DNA of 64,000 nt, taken from IMG/VR virus record IMGVR_UViG_3300044642_000074, positions 50,809-114,808 of that record, one strand, 5' to 3'. This document shows, one piece after another, positions 26,420-35,092 of the stretch (position 1 is its first letter; each line of letters begins with the position of its first letter). A program made the position numbers and the translations under genes. Under the pieces are notes generated by a model that ran no database searches, was not told the DNA's origin, and was given only the letters and a program-made list of their open reading frames with translations. Source of the DNA: a virus.

Positions 26420-27244
26420 TTAGTTAAACATTACACCGTAAGCGGTATTGAATTCCTGTTCCTCCTCTGTTTCTACTATATTCAGAATTTCTTCAGTATC
26501 TTCTTCTACAGCAGCGTAAGTGTTTTGAAGCTGACCCAACTCGTTCACAAAAAAGTTGTGGACTTTCTGGTGATCACTGAGATAGTTCAGTGGATGAGAA
26601 TCTTTAAGAGCCAGTGTGACGTGGTTATAAAGATCCCAAGCTGAGTTAGGATTAATACTGTACTGGTGAGTAGGCTTTTCAATCTCTCTTTGTACCATAC
26701 CGATTTGTGTGAGCGTGAGAATCTCCTGCTCTATAAATAACCTGCCTATCATAGAACCTTGTTGTGACTTGGTTAAGTGTACCTGTTTAAGCATCTCTTT
26801 GTCTGCTACCAGGTTATTATAATATTCCTTGGCATGATTAATCTGAAACTGGATAGAATTGGTTACATCTACTAATGCAGAGCCGGTATGCTTGCGTTTA
26901 TAGTTAGCCAAATCTCCTGAGACTACTCCGTTCATACAGATAAAGACCTGTGCACCAACGGCACACTTGAACCTCATCATCTTGTTATAAGAGTTAGACC
27001 AGGCAAACATGAGACCCATGTCTTGGTCTGTTCCGTAGTTCAGGTGATAAACACCTTGAGCTACTTGTCCATCAAGGCTGGTTTTATACAGCTCTTGGTT
27101 GATTACAAAGCCAGCGTTGGCTAGTTCTGCACGGGTCTGGTCAATGACGTACCCATGTGGGATTACTGTGTAACGCTTACCATGTTGAGGTAATGCTGCG
27201 TTACGGATGTGCTGCTCAGTTACAAATTGTGTTTTTACTGGCAT
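26420..27244 (-). CDS. DUF932-like phage protein, 274 aa
   Basis: Features of the DUF932 phage/plasmid family: FVINQELYKT, LMFAWSNSYNKMMRFKCAVGAQVFICMNG, KRKHTG and WDLYNHVTLALKDSHP near the C terminus. It ends with a Glu-rich tail. Members occur in many Bacteroidota phages and plasmids; function is unknown. It lies directly downstream of the DNA polymerase gene (10-bp gap), which suggests a role tied to replication. Confidence 0.78.
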   Translation of the reverse strand: MPVKTQFVTEQHIRNAALPQHGKRYTVIPHGYVIDQTRAELANAGFVINQELYKTSLDGQVAQGVYHLNYGTDQDMGLMFAWSNSYNKMMRFKCAVGAQVFICMNGVVSGDLANYKRKHTGSALVDVTNSIQFQINHAKEYYNNLVADKEMLKQVHLTKSQQGSMIGRLFIEQEILTLTQIGMVQREIEKPTHQYSINPNSAWDLYNHVTLALKDSHPLNYLSDHQKVHNFFVNELGQLQNTYAAVEEDTEEILNIVETEEEQEFNTAYGVMFN

Positions 27245-27254
27245 AACTGTGGTT

Positions 27255-29192
27255 TTAAAAAAGTGATAGTTGTGTAAATGACTTGGGTTTGACCTTTTCT
27301 ATCTGGGCTATCTGCTTGTATATCTCCTCTAGATAGTACTGTAGGTTGATGTCGTAAGAACTAAAAGGTTTGTCATTGTCTATGAAATTGACTACAGTTT
27401 GTAGCCACTGTCCTGACTCTACTTGGATCTCTCTTCCGTCCTTATGACACTTTACAAGCTTGCCTCCTGTATTAGATACATAGTATCTTACGATCTTCTG
27501 AAGACGTTCTATTGTTAGCTGACCTTCTACTATATTTCTTTCTTCATAGTACCAGCCGGCTTTAGCTTTTACACCTGCACAATAGTCTGTGATATCTTGA
27601 TTCTGAGCCAAGAAGTCTTCAGGCATAATACCGTTTACAAAATAGGCGTAGATAGCTTTGGGGATTATCAGAAAGCTTTTGTTCTTATGAAAGACAGCTA
27701 CTTTCTTTTTATCTAGATCCTCCCATTCAAACGCACCCTTGCATTTTACTTTGTCTTTGGTAGTGATGGCTATGTAGTTATTCACGTCCCTGATAATCAT
27801 CTTCTTGTACTGGTCGTGTTCAAGTGCGAGCTGGGTCATCTGCTCCCATTTGGAACAGATATCCATGTACTTGCCTACGGCAGCAGAAGGAATCATTGTT
27901 TCCAGACCGTCTGTGTTTTGCATTAGCGGTATGGCGTCAGGTATCTCCGTACAGATCATTTCATAAAGCATGCTGAGTAACAGCTGCCCGTTAATAGTAA
28001 TCTGCATAGTCATCCGGGGATCGTACAGAAAAGAGTTTTCATCACCTGTGAGACCGTAGGTTGAGTTCAGGATGATCTTGTAGACGTAGTTCTTGGGATC
28101 CGTTTTAGGAATCTTCTTACGTTCTTCAAAGAACCATTCGTACAATTCTCCAAACTCTTTCTTAGGAAGGTGTTCGGGATGAAACCCATTTTTGATAGCA
28201 AGATTAGGATAGAAGCTAGTAACATCTGAAGTCATTATTGTCCAACCAGGTTCAGCTTCATACAGACCTGCATCAGCTGCACCATGGATACCGCCAAGAC
28301 CATAGTCTGTGCGTATACCACGATATGTAACACTGTGCTTGAAACCTTCCTTAGTAGAAGTGATAACTTTTTTTCTGAAGTAATCCAGTACTTCCTGGAA
28401 CTCTGGCGTTTTAAACTGTACATAGGGAAGTATGCAGTCAGCCAAAATAATGTACGGTCTGGGAGTACGCAGCTGTTTGATATCAGCCTTGGCCCATCCG
28501 ATCTTTTGATGCAGGAAGTGTAGGAATAGTTCTTTAGATATTCTTGGCTCTGAAGCACTGTATAGATCAATACCGTATTCTCTGGTCAGAGTCTGACGCA
28601 GAACGATCTGTTCTTTACTATGCTCTAGAATTTTCTTTGTAGACAGTACGTCGTTAAGACAATACTTGACTATCATTCCTAATTGGTTACTGTCTGTAAC
28701 AGGTTGATAGTGCGGATGTGGCATCTCTTCTACATTCTGCCAATCCATAGAGTACTGTATCCATTTAAGAGAGCTCATCTTAGCACGGTTATCCCAGTGG
28801 TTCATCTTAAAGAGATCAATTTGTCTGATCTTTAGTTTGAATAGGGGATACTCGGCAAACTCTCCTCTGTCAGTACGATTAATAGTCTTCTGAGCATAAT
28901 CATATATGGCTTTGATTAACTCCTCTGTATTTAGTTTGAGAAGTTCTTGTTGATTGTCCAGCATCCATTGAGTTATCTGGGCATCAAAAGCAAGACCGTT
29001 ATATGAGATATGCCATTCTTTATCTTTCTTACACCGGTTCAGAAACTTTACAAACTTTGCAAAGTCATTTCTGTCTTGGTGTATTACAAAGACGTGTCTT
29101 ACGTTATCATCTTTGTAATGCTGGAATACTGCCACGAAACAGTTTATAAGTGTTTCGTAGTCCATTACCCAGTGTGTTTTTTGGTTGGTCAT
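27255..29192 (-). CDS. Family B DNA polymerase, 645 aa
   Basis: Replicative polymerase with 3'-5' exonuclease. Exo I MDYET (D11, E13), Exo II SYNGLAFD (N65, D70) and Exo III YCLND (Y177, D181) are intact. Polymerase motif A SDVTSFYPNLA (D324), motif B KIILNSTYG (K373, Y380) and motif C QNTDG (D429, with Asn for the first Asp of DTD) are present. The extreme C terminus is FTQLSLF: QLSLF matches the bacterial beta-clamp-binding consensus, so the enzyme probably uses the host sliding clamp. Short for the family; no terminal-protein gene was noticed. Several crAss-like clades carry PolB rather than PolA. Confidence 0.92.
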   Translation of the reverse strand: MTNQKTHWVMDYETLINCFVAVFQHYKDDNVRHVFVIHQDRNDFAKFVKFLNRCKKDKEWHISYNGLAFDAQITQWMLDNQQELLKLNTEELIKAIYDYAQKTINRTDRGEFAEYPLFKLKIRQIDLFKMNHWDNRAKMSSLKWIQYSMDWQNVEEMPHPHYQPVTDSNQLGMIVKYCLNDVLSTKKILEHSKEQIVLRQTLTREYGIDLYSASEPRISKELFLHFLHQKIGWAKADIKQLRTPRPYIILADCILPYVQFKTPEFQEVLDYFRKKVITSTKEGFKHSVTYRGIRTDYGLGGIHGAADAGLYEAEPGWTIMTSDVTSFYPNLAIKNGFHPEHLPKKEFGELYEWFFEERKKIPKTDPKNYVYKIILNSTYGLTGDENSFLYDPRMTMQITINGQLLLSMLYEMICTEIPDAIPLMQNTDGLETMIPSAAVGKYMDICSKWEQMTQLALEHDQYKKMIIRDVNNYIAITTKDKVKCKGAFEWEDLDKKKVAVFHKNKSFLIIPKAIYAYFVNGIMPEDFLAQNQDITDYCAGVKAKAGWYYEERNIVEGQLTIERLQKIVRYYVSNTGGKLVKCHKDGREIQVESGQWLQTVVNFIDNDKPFSSYDINLQYYLEEIYKQIAQIEKVKPKSFTQLSLF

Positions 29193-29234
29193 GATACGGA
29201 TGTTCAGTTAAGCTGTTCCCCCTTTTTACTGTTG

Positions 29235-29261
29235 CCAAAAAAAGGCAGAGTTAACTGCCTT
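29235..29261 (-). terminator. Rho-independent terminator
   Basis: On the minus strand AAGGCAG-ttaact-CTGCCTT is followed by TTTTTTGG. It lies between the 134-aa gene and the polymerase gene, so it probably attenuates transcription into the polymerase. Confidence 0.8.
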
Positions 29262-29287
29262 GGTTGGTTTTGGTCATAGGGCTGTCC

Positions 29288-29692
29288 TTAAACAGTAATA
29301 AGATTGGACGATGGAGCTTCTGTATAAGCCTGCTCCATGTATTGAGCATAGTCAAACACATCTGCGTTTATTGCAAAAGAGTTAACTATGTCTTTGATAT
29401 CTTCTGGATTTTCTATGTAGTACTCGTAATAACTTTCTAATGTCTTACGCTCTTCAGCATAATCTTTACCATTAGCTCTACGTCCTACTTTCATTGTTTT
29501 AACATCACCATGGTCATCAAGCTTGGCAACCATATGCATACTTTGTTTCTTTTCTTTACCGATCAAAGCAAGTACTTTACTATCACGGTCAAAAATTGCT
29601 TCGTTGTATGGGCAGTCAGCTTCAATAGGGATCATTTTAAATGTCTTATTGTTACCCCAGCTGCCGGTAACGAGCATCATTGATTTATTCAT
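29288..29692 (-). CDS. Conserved hypothetical phage protein, 134 aa
   Basis: Small soluble protein beginning MNKSMMLVTGSWGNNKTFKM, with CPYNEAIFDRDSKVLALIGKEKK. The charged core and acidic tail (YEYYIENPEDIKD) are typical of early phage proteins. It has its own promoter about 20 bp upstream (TAATTTTGTAGAACT) and a strong terminator after it, so it is an independently expressed and probably abundant early protein. Function unknown. Confidence 0.75.
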   Translation of the reverse strand: MNKSMMLVTGSWGNNKTFKMIPIEADCPYNEAIFDRDSKVLALIGKEKKQSMHMVAKLDDHGDVKTMKVGRRANGKDYAEERKTLESYYEYYIENPEDIKDIVNSFAINADVFDYAQYMEQAYTEAPSSNLITV

Positions 29693-29712
29693 AGTTCTAC
29701 AGATTAGTTCTA

Positions 29713-29720
29713 CAAAATTA
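29713..29720 (-). promoter_or_regulatory. Promoter -7 box TAATTTTG
   Basis: Exact match to the Bacteroidota -7 consensus TAnnTTTG, extended as TAATTTTGTAGAACTAA. A second copy of TGTAGAACT follows just before the ATG of the 134-aa gene. The element lies within the last codons of the upstream gene. Confidence 0.65.
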
Positions 29721-30278
29721 AGTGGTTTTCTGCAAGATCTCCAAATCTTCTACAGGTATTTTTAAAGTTTCTTTTTTTAAGTCACATGGGTCACATAGTT
29801 CCCCGATCTTTTGTAACATGTACAAGTCAACATCTAGTAGCTTGGCATAGACTTCATAGAACCTATCTGGAAACAGGTAAGATTCTATATACTTATACTC
29901 ACTAGATGTATCTCCATAGTAAGTCTTGATAGCCCGTTTTAACACAGGGGACAATTTGGAGTATTTACCCAGCATGAAGTTAAACCAGTCATCCATATAT
30001 GTTTGATAATCAAACAGATACAAATTGTAATCACGGATGTGAAGTACTTGGCTAAATAGTGGATTAGTTATGAGCATCTGCTCTTCAAAAATCTTGTAGC
30101 CTTCACTCTCGTTTTCTTTATACGCACATACTAATTTCATATCCTCCGGCTCTACTATACCGTTAATTGATATATAGGTACCGGCAGGGGAGAAGTTCGC
30201 AGTCTTTTTTACTCCCAGGGCAGGGAATAAAAAAGACCTTGACTTCTGAAAATACTTGGTATACAAGCTATCTATCAT
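29718..30278 (-). CDS. Conserved hypothetical phage protein, 186 aa
   Basis: Soluble protein with SRSFLFPALG and an aromatic middle (YNLYLFDYQTYMDDWFNFMLGKYSKLS) followed by YLFPDRFYEVYAKLL and a cysteine pair (CDPCD). This layout resembles small conserved proteins of phages in Bacteroidota, placed between the exonuclease and polymerase genes. No function can be assigned. Confidence 0.72.
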   Translation of the reverse strand: MIDSLYTKYFQKSRSFLFPALGVKKTANFSPAGTYISINGIVEPEDMKLVCAYKENESEGYKIFEEQMLITNPLFSQVLHIRDYNLYLFDYQTYMDDWFNFMLGKYSKLSPVLKRAIKTYYGDTSSEYKYIESYLFPDRFYEVYAKLLDVDLYMLQKIGELCDPCDLKKETLKIPVEDLEILQKTT

Positions 30279-30289
30279 TCCGTTCTCTT

Positions 30290-31318
30290 TTAGAGAACTA
30301 CGAGACCTTGAGCAAACTCATAAGGAAGATCGTAGCTCCTGTTTTGATAATGCCATTCTGCTTTCTTTATACATTCTGTGAACCGGTCCAACCAACTGTT
30401 CAGGGTTTTTTCAGATACAGGGAAAGCATAACTTTGGAACGTACGATCAATTACCACAAAGTGGAACTTGACCTGGTATCCATTGTTTAAAAGTTGAGCG
30501 TATACTTGACTTACCATGATCATGTAGACCACAGCTTGAAGCCAGTAAGAATAATACTCTATACTCTCAGGAAAATCCTTGAGATCTTTGGATGTAGTCT
30601 TGATATCATTAACAAAGATTGTTCTATTATCATGATCTATAACCAGGTTGTCTATTATACCTTTAAGTCCATAAGCTTGGTTAGGTAAGTCTATCAGTAT
30701 GTTTTTTTCATTGATAACTTCTTTGTTATCAAAATCAGTTACATTACAACCGATAAGGCTGCATACCTGCTGGTTGGTCTTTATAATTTCTACTGCGTCT
30801 TGGCAGAACTTTAAGGTGTCAGGATCTACAAGAGTCTTGTTACCTTTAGTTTTTAAGAACTCCCAGTAGCTTACTGCTTCTGCAGTGATGATTTTATCAA
30901 GACGCTGCTGGTCAGTCTTCAGGTTCTGGAAGTAGTTCATATCTGCCATAACATCCAGAATAGCTCCGTCAAACTGTGCAAGTTCTGTACGGTCGTCACC
31001 GTTGCGAGAGAGTTCTGCATAGTGACGAAACACACGGTCTATTACTGTTCTTAAGTTGCCACTAGGAATAGTACCAGGGGTCATCATAAACTCCTCAGCA
31101 AACATTTCAGGTTCTAAAAGCAGAAGATGTATAAGCTTACCTTGAACAAGGTGTTGCTCTAGCTTTTCTTCTTTTAGTCCTAGTACATACATCTGATAAA
31201 AGATCTGAGGATTCCAGATCAGTTTATTCAGGCTACTATAAGAGTAATAAAACTTTTTACTGTAAAAGTCTTTTTCTAAGATCCCTACGGATTCTTGCAT
31301 GATAGATTCTAGTTCCAT
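30290..31318 (-). CDS. PD-(D/E)XK exonuclease (RecB-like), 342 aa
   Basis: SYSSLNKLIWNPQIFY with VQGKLIHLLLLEPEMF gives the N-terminal helices and motif-I His (GxxxH). GLKGIIDNLVIDH then IFVNDIKTTS carries the D...(D/E)xK catalytic set, and YWLQAVVYMIM gives the QxxxY motif. This is the phage PDDEXK exonuclease family. It probably resects DNA for recombination or degrades host DNA. Adjacent to replication genes; overlaps the upstream 108-aa gene by 10 bp. Confidence 0.85.
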   Translation of the reverse strand: MELESIMQESVGILEKDFYSKKFYYSYSSLNKLIWNPQIFYQMYVLGLKEEKLEQHLVQGKLIHLLLLEPEMFAEEFMMTPGTIPSGNLRTVIDRVFRHYAELSRNGDDRTELAQFDGAILDVMADMNYFQNLKTDQQRLDKIITAEAVSYWEFLKTKGNKTLVDPDTLKFCQDAVEIIKTNQQVCSLIGCNVTDFDNKEVINEKNILIDLPNQAYGLKGIIDNLVIDHDNRTIFVNDIKTTSKDLKDFPESIEYYSYWLQAVVYMIMVSQVYAQLLNNGYQVKFHFVVIDRTFQSYAFPVSEKTLNSWLDRFTECIKKAEWHYQNRSYDLPYEFAQGLVVL

Positions 31319-31635
31319 CCTTCTTCGGGTTTTTGTTTTAGTAATTTCATAGCGGCATCACATAGTTGCATGCCGCTGATTTGGTTACCTGCTACTATAC
31401 TGTGTTCATCGGAAAACTCCGGATACTTTTCTACAAAGAGTCTAGCTACTCCTCTCCAGCTGTGTGTGTTTATATCTTCAGGACCGTCACCTACACGCCA
31501 GTTTCGGATGTCGGTTACCATACTTTGAGAAAGATCATTGTTTAGTCCGTTTATAATCTTTTCTTCTGCTTCTTGCATGAACTTATTTAACTGCTGGTAT
31601 TCTTCAGATTGAAACCATTCTTTAAAAGTTGACAT
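31309..31635 (-). CDS. Hypothetical protein, 108 aa
   Basis: Soluble protein with a Trp-rich middle (IRNWRVGDGPEDINTHSWRGVARLFVEKYPEF). Overlaps both neighbours by about 10 bp. No family recognised. Confidence 0.7.
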   Translation of the reverse strand: MSTFKEWFQSEEYQQLNKFMQEAEEKIINGLNNDLSQSMVTDIRNWRVGDGPEDINTHSWRGVARLFVEKYPEFSDEHSIVAGNQISGMQLCDAAMKLLKQKPEEGWN

Positions 31636-32062
31636 CTGGTTTAGCGTTTAAGGGTTTCCAGTTATGTTTATCTCTAGCACAATTTTGACAGAGTACAGTA
31701 ATCCATCCGCTAGTATGGCCGATATTATCTTCTGACCCACACTCTTGACAAGTATATGAGCAGATATACTCAGCCATGTTAATCATACCTTCTACAACTT
31801 CATCATGTCCGTCAGTATAGAAGCGTAAGCCTCCAAACTTTTCTTTCATTTGACTGCAGGTAACTTGGGCCGGTCTGTACTCACCATTTTTTGTATAGGA
31901 AATATGATTGTCTATATACCTTTGCATAGAACCACAGAGCTTATCTATTACTGGTAACCAACCGTCTGGTACACCAAACCAGTTTACCATACCAGGGTTC
32001 CCTTCGTACTGCTGAAATATCTTTGGATACTTCTGTATTAGTTGTTCTGTGGTGATGGCCAT
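31622..32062 (-). CDS. Zinc-binding phage protein, 146 aa
   Basis: N-terminal VPDGWLPVIDKLCGSMQ, then CSQMKEKFGGLRFYTDG and CSYTCQECGSE...VLCQNC: this is a widespread phage and prophage family with a GWxxLIDxLC start, a KEKFGGLRFY core and a C-terminal four-cysteine zinc ribbon. Function unknown. The start lies 25 bp inside a 59-aa upstream gene. Confidence 0.78.
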   Translation of the reverse strand: MAITTEQLIQKYPKIFQQYEGNPGMVNWFGVPDGWLPVIDKLCGSMQRYIDNHISYTKNGEYRPAQVTCSQMKEKFGGLRFYTDGHDEVVEGMINMAEYICSYTCQECGSEDNIGHTSGWITVLCQNCARDKHNWKPLNAKPDVNF

Positions 32063-32217
32063 ACTCCTAATTCTATTAGTTTTACACGGATACGTTTTTC
32101 AGATTTAGTATCTACGGTATAAGCGTTCTCGTATTGGAGGAACTCTACTAGTTCATCGTATTTACTTTGCAGGTCTGCCACACTACTAGGGCATGCTTTT
32201 ACTTCTACGTTTTGCAT
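32038..32217 (-). CDS. Small hypothetical protein, 59 aa
   Basis: Opens with ATG sharing one base with the stop of the GIY-YIG gene (TAATG) and ends within the next gene. The product starts MQNVEVKACPSSVADL, continues as a helix (SKYDELVEFLQYEN) and ends in KRIRVKLIELGVWP. It fills an otherwise empty 154-bp gap, and the coupling at both ends supports it. Function unknown. Confidence 0.65.
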   Translation of the reverse strand: MQNVEVKACPSSVADLQSKYDELVEFLQYENAYTVDTKSEKRIRVKLIELGVWPSPQNN

Positions 32218-32666
32218 TAGAAACAGTTTTCCATATCCCGGGGATAATAACGGCCCAAGATGTTTCCGTTGTAGTTGTTAAGTCTAAGTACATCTAGCTT
32301 GATCTGCCAGGCTACTTCTGCGTACGTAAGGTATTTTTTAGAGCAGCAGAGTTCTATGATAGTTCTCTTAAACCGCTGCTTACCATACTTCTGAATATCT
32401 GCAAGGAGTACTTTAGAAGATCCATAGTAATCCTTCCAGTCAGACTCTTTTACTGTACGTTCGTACGTCTTACGGGTCTTTGTAACTTTTTTTACTTTCT
32501 GTGAAATCTTCTTCTTACGTGTATTACGCAGGATCTTTTTGCCTATATAGCTTTTGAATGTTACAGTATCCTGTATCATGTATACAAACCCTTGGACCTT
32601 TTCATAATCCGGCAGGTCTTCTATATTGTTTATAGGCTTGTCTTTATAGAACCAAGGTTCTTGCAT
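32217..32666 (-). CDS. GIY-YIG-type nuclease-like protein (SegE-like), 149 aa
   Basis: GFVYMIQDTVTFKSYIGKK is a GIY-YIG fold core variant (G-F-V-Y ... Y-I-G). Then ESDWKDYYGSSKVL, FKRTIIELC and TYAEVAWQ supply the family's later conserved Glu and Gln. The pattern matches the T4 SegE-type phage endonucleases. It is short and free-standing, and may be a homing or repair endonuclease. It follows a clear promoter. Confidence 0.75.
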   Translation of the reverse strand: MQEPWFYKDKPINNIEDLPDYEKVQGFVYMIQDTVTFKSYIGKKILRNTRKKKISQKVKKVTKTRKTYERTVKESDWKDYYGSSKVLLADIQKYGKQRFKRTIIELCCSKKYLTYAEVAWQIKLDVLRLNNYNGNILGRYYPRDMENCF

Positions 32667-32687
32667 AGGGTTGGATATTAAGTTCTA

Positions 32688-32695
32688 CAAATATA
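32688..32695 (-). promoter_or_regulatory. Promoter -7 box TATATTTG
   Basis: Exact TAnnTTTG, extended TATATTTGTAGAACTTAA, about 22 bp before the ATG of the GIY-YIG gene. A TTGGAG sequence some 22 bp upstream may serve as the -33 TTG element. Confidence 0.7.
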
Positions 32696-32708
32696 CTGTA
32701 GAATATAA

Positions 32709-33680
32709 TTAGTTCTCCAACTTTCTGTTTAGTATTGGTACTATTCTTAAGAACACTTCTTTGGGTCCAAAGTCCTTAATAGAATCAGAAGGATCTTTAC
32801 TCATAGGTAAGACTGTTGTCACCAGTTCAGGATAGAGTTCTTTATATCTTTCCATGGCTTTGATACCGGCATCATCATAGTCAAACATGACGATGATCTT
32901 TTTATAGTTTTTCAGATACTCGGTCATCGTTTCCTTCTTGATTAGAGAGTTCTCAGAGTCTGGAGCTATTACGTCCAGTTTAAGTTTAAGGCTTTTTAAA
33001 GACATGATGTCTTTTAGAGAGCTTGTGATTAACAGGAAATCATTGTTCTTTACTTGCTCAGAGCCTTGTACGTAGTCAGTTACTTTGATGAATTTCTTGT
33101 CCAGGGTTTTGGGCTGGTAGATTTTATACAAGGTACCGTCAGCTTTAAAGTATCCATACATGTAGTTACCTGTAATACGCAGTTCTTTATCATCTTTTAC
33201 CATTAGGTAAGACTCTAGGGGTACTACGTTATGTTCAGTCAAGAGTCGCGTACCAATATTATACTGGGTCCAGTAGTACTGGTCCTGTGTACTCCACTGA
33301 CGTTTCTTAAAGCTGACTACTTTGTACTTAGATGCCTGTTTAAATTCCTGCACATCATAACCACCGTTATTGTGTAGTACAAAGTCATTGTACTTTTCTA
33401 CCACTTGCTGGCAAGCTTTATGATATGGCAGTTCTGTAAGTTCTTTAACCAGATCTATGGCTGAACCACCTTTACCAGAAGAAAAATCTTTATACCGGTA
33501 CATCTTTTTGTTTGCATCAAAATAGATACACATGCTAGGAGTACGTTCCTTGGAATTAAAAAGACTTTTGATTTTTACATCATGTCCGTTTAGTTTCTCT
33601 TTTAGTTTGCAGTAGTGCTCAAATATCCAGGGTGTTGGTACATCTTTCATGTCATGTACCAGGTTCTTTGTTTTAAACAT
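32709..33680 (-). CDS. DnaG-type primase-like protein, 323 aa
   Basis: N-terminal LFNSKERTPSMCIY (41-54) and YRYKDFSSGKGGSAIDLV correspond to the CHC2 zinc-domain core of DnaG/T7 primases (normally CPFHxEKTPSF and CFGCGxGGDxIDFV), but the cysteine and histidine ligands are missing. The Toprim part has IVMFDYDDAG (D267, D269) as the DxD motif. The usual catalytic Glu motif is replaced by LITSSLKDIM (S220-D224). This points to a divergent or non-catalytic Toprim protein rather than a standard primase. It sits between the SSB-like protein and nuclease genes of the replication arm. Confidence 0.75.
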   Translation of the reverse strand: MFKTKNLVHDMKDVPTPWIFEHYCKLKEKLNGHDVKIKSLFNSKERTPSMCIYFDANKKMYRYKDFSSGKGGSAIDLVKELTELPYHKACQQVVEKYNDFVLHNNGGYDVQEFKQASKYKVVSFKKRQWSTQDQYYWTQYNIGTRLLTEHNVVPLESYLMVKDDKELRITGNYMYGYFKADGTLYKIYQPKTLDKKFIKVTDYVQGSEQVKNNDFLLITSSLKDIMSLKSLKLKLDVIAPDSENSLIKKETMTEYLKNYKKIIVMFDYDDAGIKAMERYKELYPELVTTVLPMSKDPSDSIKDFGPKEVFLRIVPILNRKLEN

Positions 33681-33702
33681 AAACCATCCATTTTAAAGGA
33701 GA

Positions 33703-33734
33703 AAAAAAATGAGGGGAGTGTAGAAACACCCCCC
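33703..33734 (-). terminator. Rho-independent terminator
   Basis: On the minus strand GGGGGGTG-tttcta-CACTCCCC followed by TCATTTTTTTT, after the SSB-like gene and before the primase-like gene. Its loop and inner stem (GGTGTTTCTACACT) are the same as in the terminator beyond the tmRNA. Confidence 0.8.
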
Positions 33735-33760
33735 GTTGAATGGATAGAGAAATAAGATGA

Positions 33761-34372
33761 TTACATCTCAAAATCATCAGTAGCCGGCTCAAAGCTGCTC
33801 ACTGGTCTAGTGATCAAAGCTTTATAGTGGTACTTATTGTTTTTATCAAACTTGTCTAGTTTGTCTTCTTCTGCAGACACAAACTTGTACTTAGGAAGAG
33901 ACAGCTTGATAATGGTTTTACCGTTGTACTCTTCTTCGGTGCCCTTAAGGAACCAGTACAGTTTCTTTCCTTTTACTAGATTTAGAGCCTGTGTAGCCCA
34001 GTCTTCAATAGAAGAAGCCTGGATACGGTTTAGTTCATCACGAAGACCCAACTCTGTGGCAATCATGGTAAGTTTGTACATGATCTCATTGCGAGATACG
34101 TTTCCGTTGTTGAACTCATCTGTCCAGATGGTTGCACTAACACGACCAGTTTGACCCTTGTACTTAGGTCCATCTGGATTGTCTTTGTCTATAGACCAGC
34201 CCTCAAAGTTCTCTAACTCAGGTCCTTCAAGATAAAGCTCTAGGCTTTTCTTGTCACCCTTGTTTGAGGTTCTTAACTGGCCACTGTTGATGTGGGCATA
34301 AACTACCCCTGGTTGTAACGACTTTGCTAAGCCGCCTCCTGTCTTGACTTCTTGTCCTTGTGTACTGAACAT
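33761..34372 (-). CDS. Single-stranded DNA-binding protein candidate, 203 aa
   Basis: A beta-rich protein with GQTGRVSATIWTDEF and KTIIKLSLPKYKFVS, ending in an acidic, Phe-containing tail EPATDDFEM like the C-terminal tails of phage SSBs (T7 gp2.5, T4 gp32 function). Position beside the RecA-like ATPase, helicase and primase-like genes and its strong own terminator suggest an abundant replication protein. The SSB call is inference from tail, size and context; the fold is not directly recognised. Confidence 0.6.
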   Translation of the reverse strand: MFSTQGQEVKTGGGLAKSLQPGVVYAHINSGQLRTSNKGDKKSLELYLEGPELENFEGWSIDKDNPDGPKYKGQTGRVSATIWTDEFNNGNVSRNEIMYKLTMIATELGLRDELNRIQASSIEDWATQALNLVKGKKLYWFLKGTEEEYNGKTIIKLSLPKYKFVSAEEDKLDKFDKNNKYHYKALITRPVSSFEPATDDFEM

Positions 34373-34407
34373 ACTGTCTGTTTTGTATTTGTTAGAAAAA
34401 ATAGATA

Positions 34408-35091
34408 CTAGTTTTCATAGGCCTGCATTGCATCTTTGACGTATGCCAGGTTATTAGGTATTTCAAAATCAGGGAACATTCCCTTGGGACTCTTGCAGGT
34501 ATTGTCACCGGTAGTCTGAGTCTCAAACACATACCGGATAGTACCATCTTTATCTTTCTTTACTTTACCGAAAAGAACCATAGAAAACAGACCTTCAAAG
34601 GTCAGCTTCTCATCTACCATACGACCGATAGTCTTGGCTTTAAACTTACGTTTGCCTTCCATGTCGGTAGATTCTTCTGCGTGAGTTAAGAAAAAGATAG
34701 TCAGGTCATCTCTGAGATCTTTAGGCATTCGTGCAATACGAGCTAGGTGTCCACCAATCTGGGTGAACTTTTCGTAACCTTTCTCATCTACACGGTCAAA
34801 GAACTCAAAGGAACTCATATACTGAAAGTCATCTATAACTATAGTCTTGATCTCTTGACGCTTAGTATTTACATAGCCAAGACATGCTTCTATTTGCTGT
34901 GCAGTAGAACCTGAATAAAGGTTACCACTAGGGTTGTCTTTACTCCAGAGCACATACTTCTTTTTCCAGCCTTTGAAAGGCAAGGGTTTGTTAGCTACGT
35001 TAATAATAAATGTCTCTTTAGGATCTAGTGATTCTATAGAGGTAGACTTGCCAGCACCGCTTTCCGCGATAACTAAGATTCCATTTGCCAT
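34408..35091 (-). CDS. RecA-like phage ATPase (Sak4/AAA_24-like), 227 aa
   Basis: Walker A ESGAGKST at residues 10-17 directly at the N terminus, Walker B TIVIDDFQYM at about 82-91, then FFLTHAEES (sensor-like) and IGRMVDEKL. This layout is that of phage AAA_24/Sak4-type single-strand annealing and recombination ATPases. It lies next to the SSB-like gene, a common pairing. It probably promotes annealing or recombination during replication. Confidence 0.82.
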   Translation of the reverse strand: MANGILVIAESGAGKSTSIESLDPKETFIINVANKPLPFKGWKKKYVLWSKDNPSGNLYSGSTAQQIEACLGYVNTKRQEIKTIVIDDFQYMSSFEFFDRVDEKGYEKFTQIGGHLARIARMPKDLRDDLTIFFLTHAEESTDMEGKRKFKAKTIGRMVDEKLTFEGLFSMVLFGKVKKDKDGTIRYVFETQTTGDNTCKSPKGMFPDFEIPNNLAYVKDAMQAYEN

Positions 35092-35092
35092 A

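Noticed and set aside
28235-28570. 111-aa minus ORF inside PolB
   Set aside because: Shifted frame in the polymerase gene, which has intact motifs across this segment.
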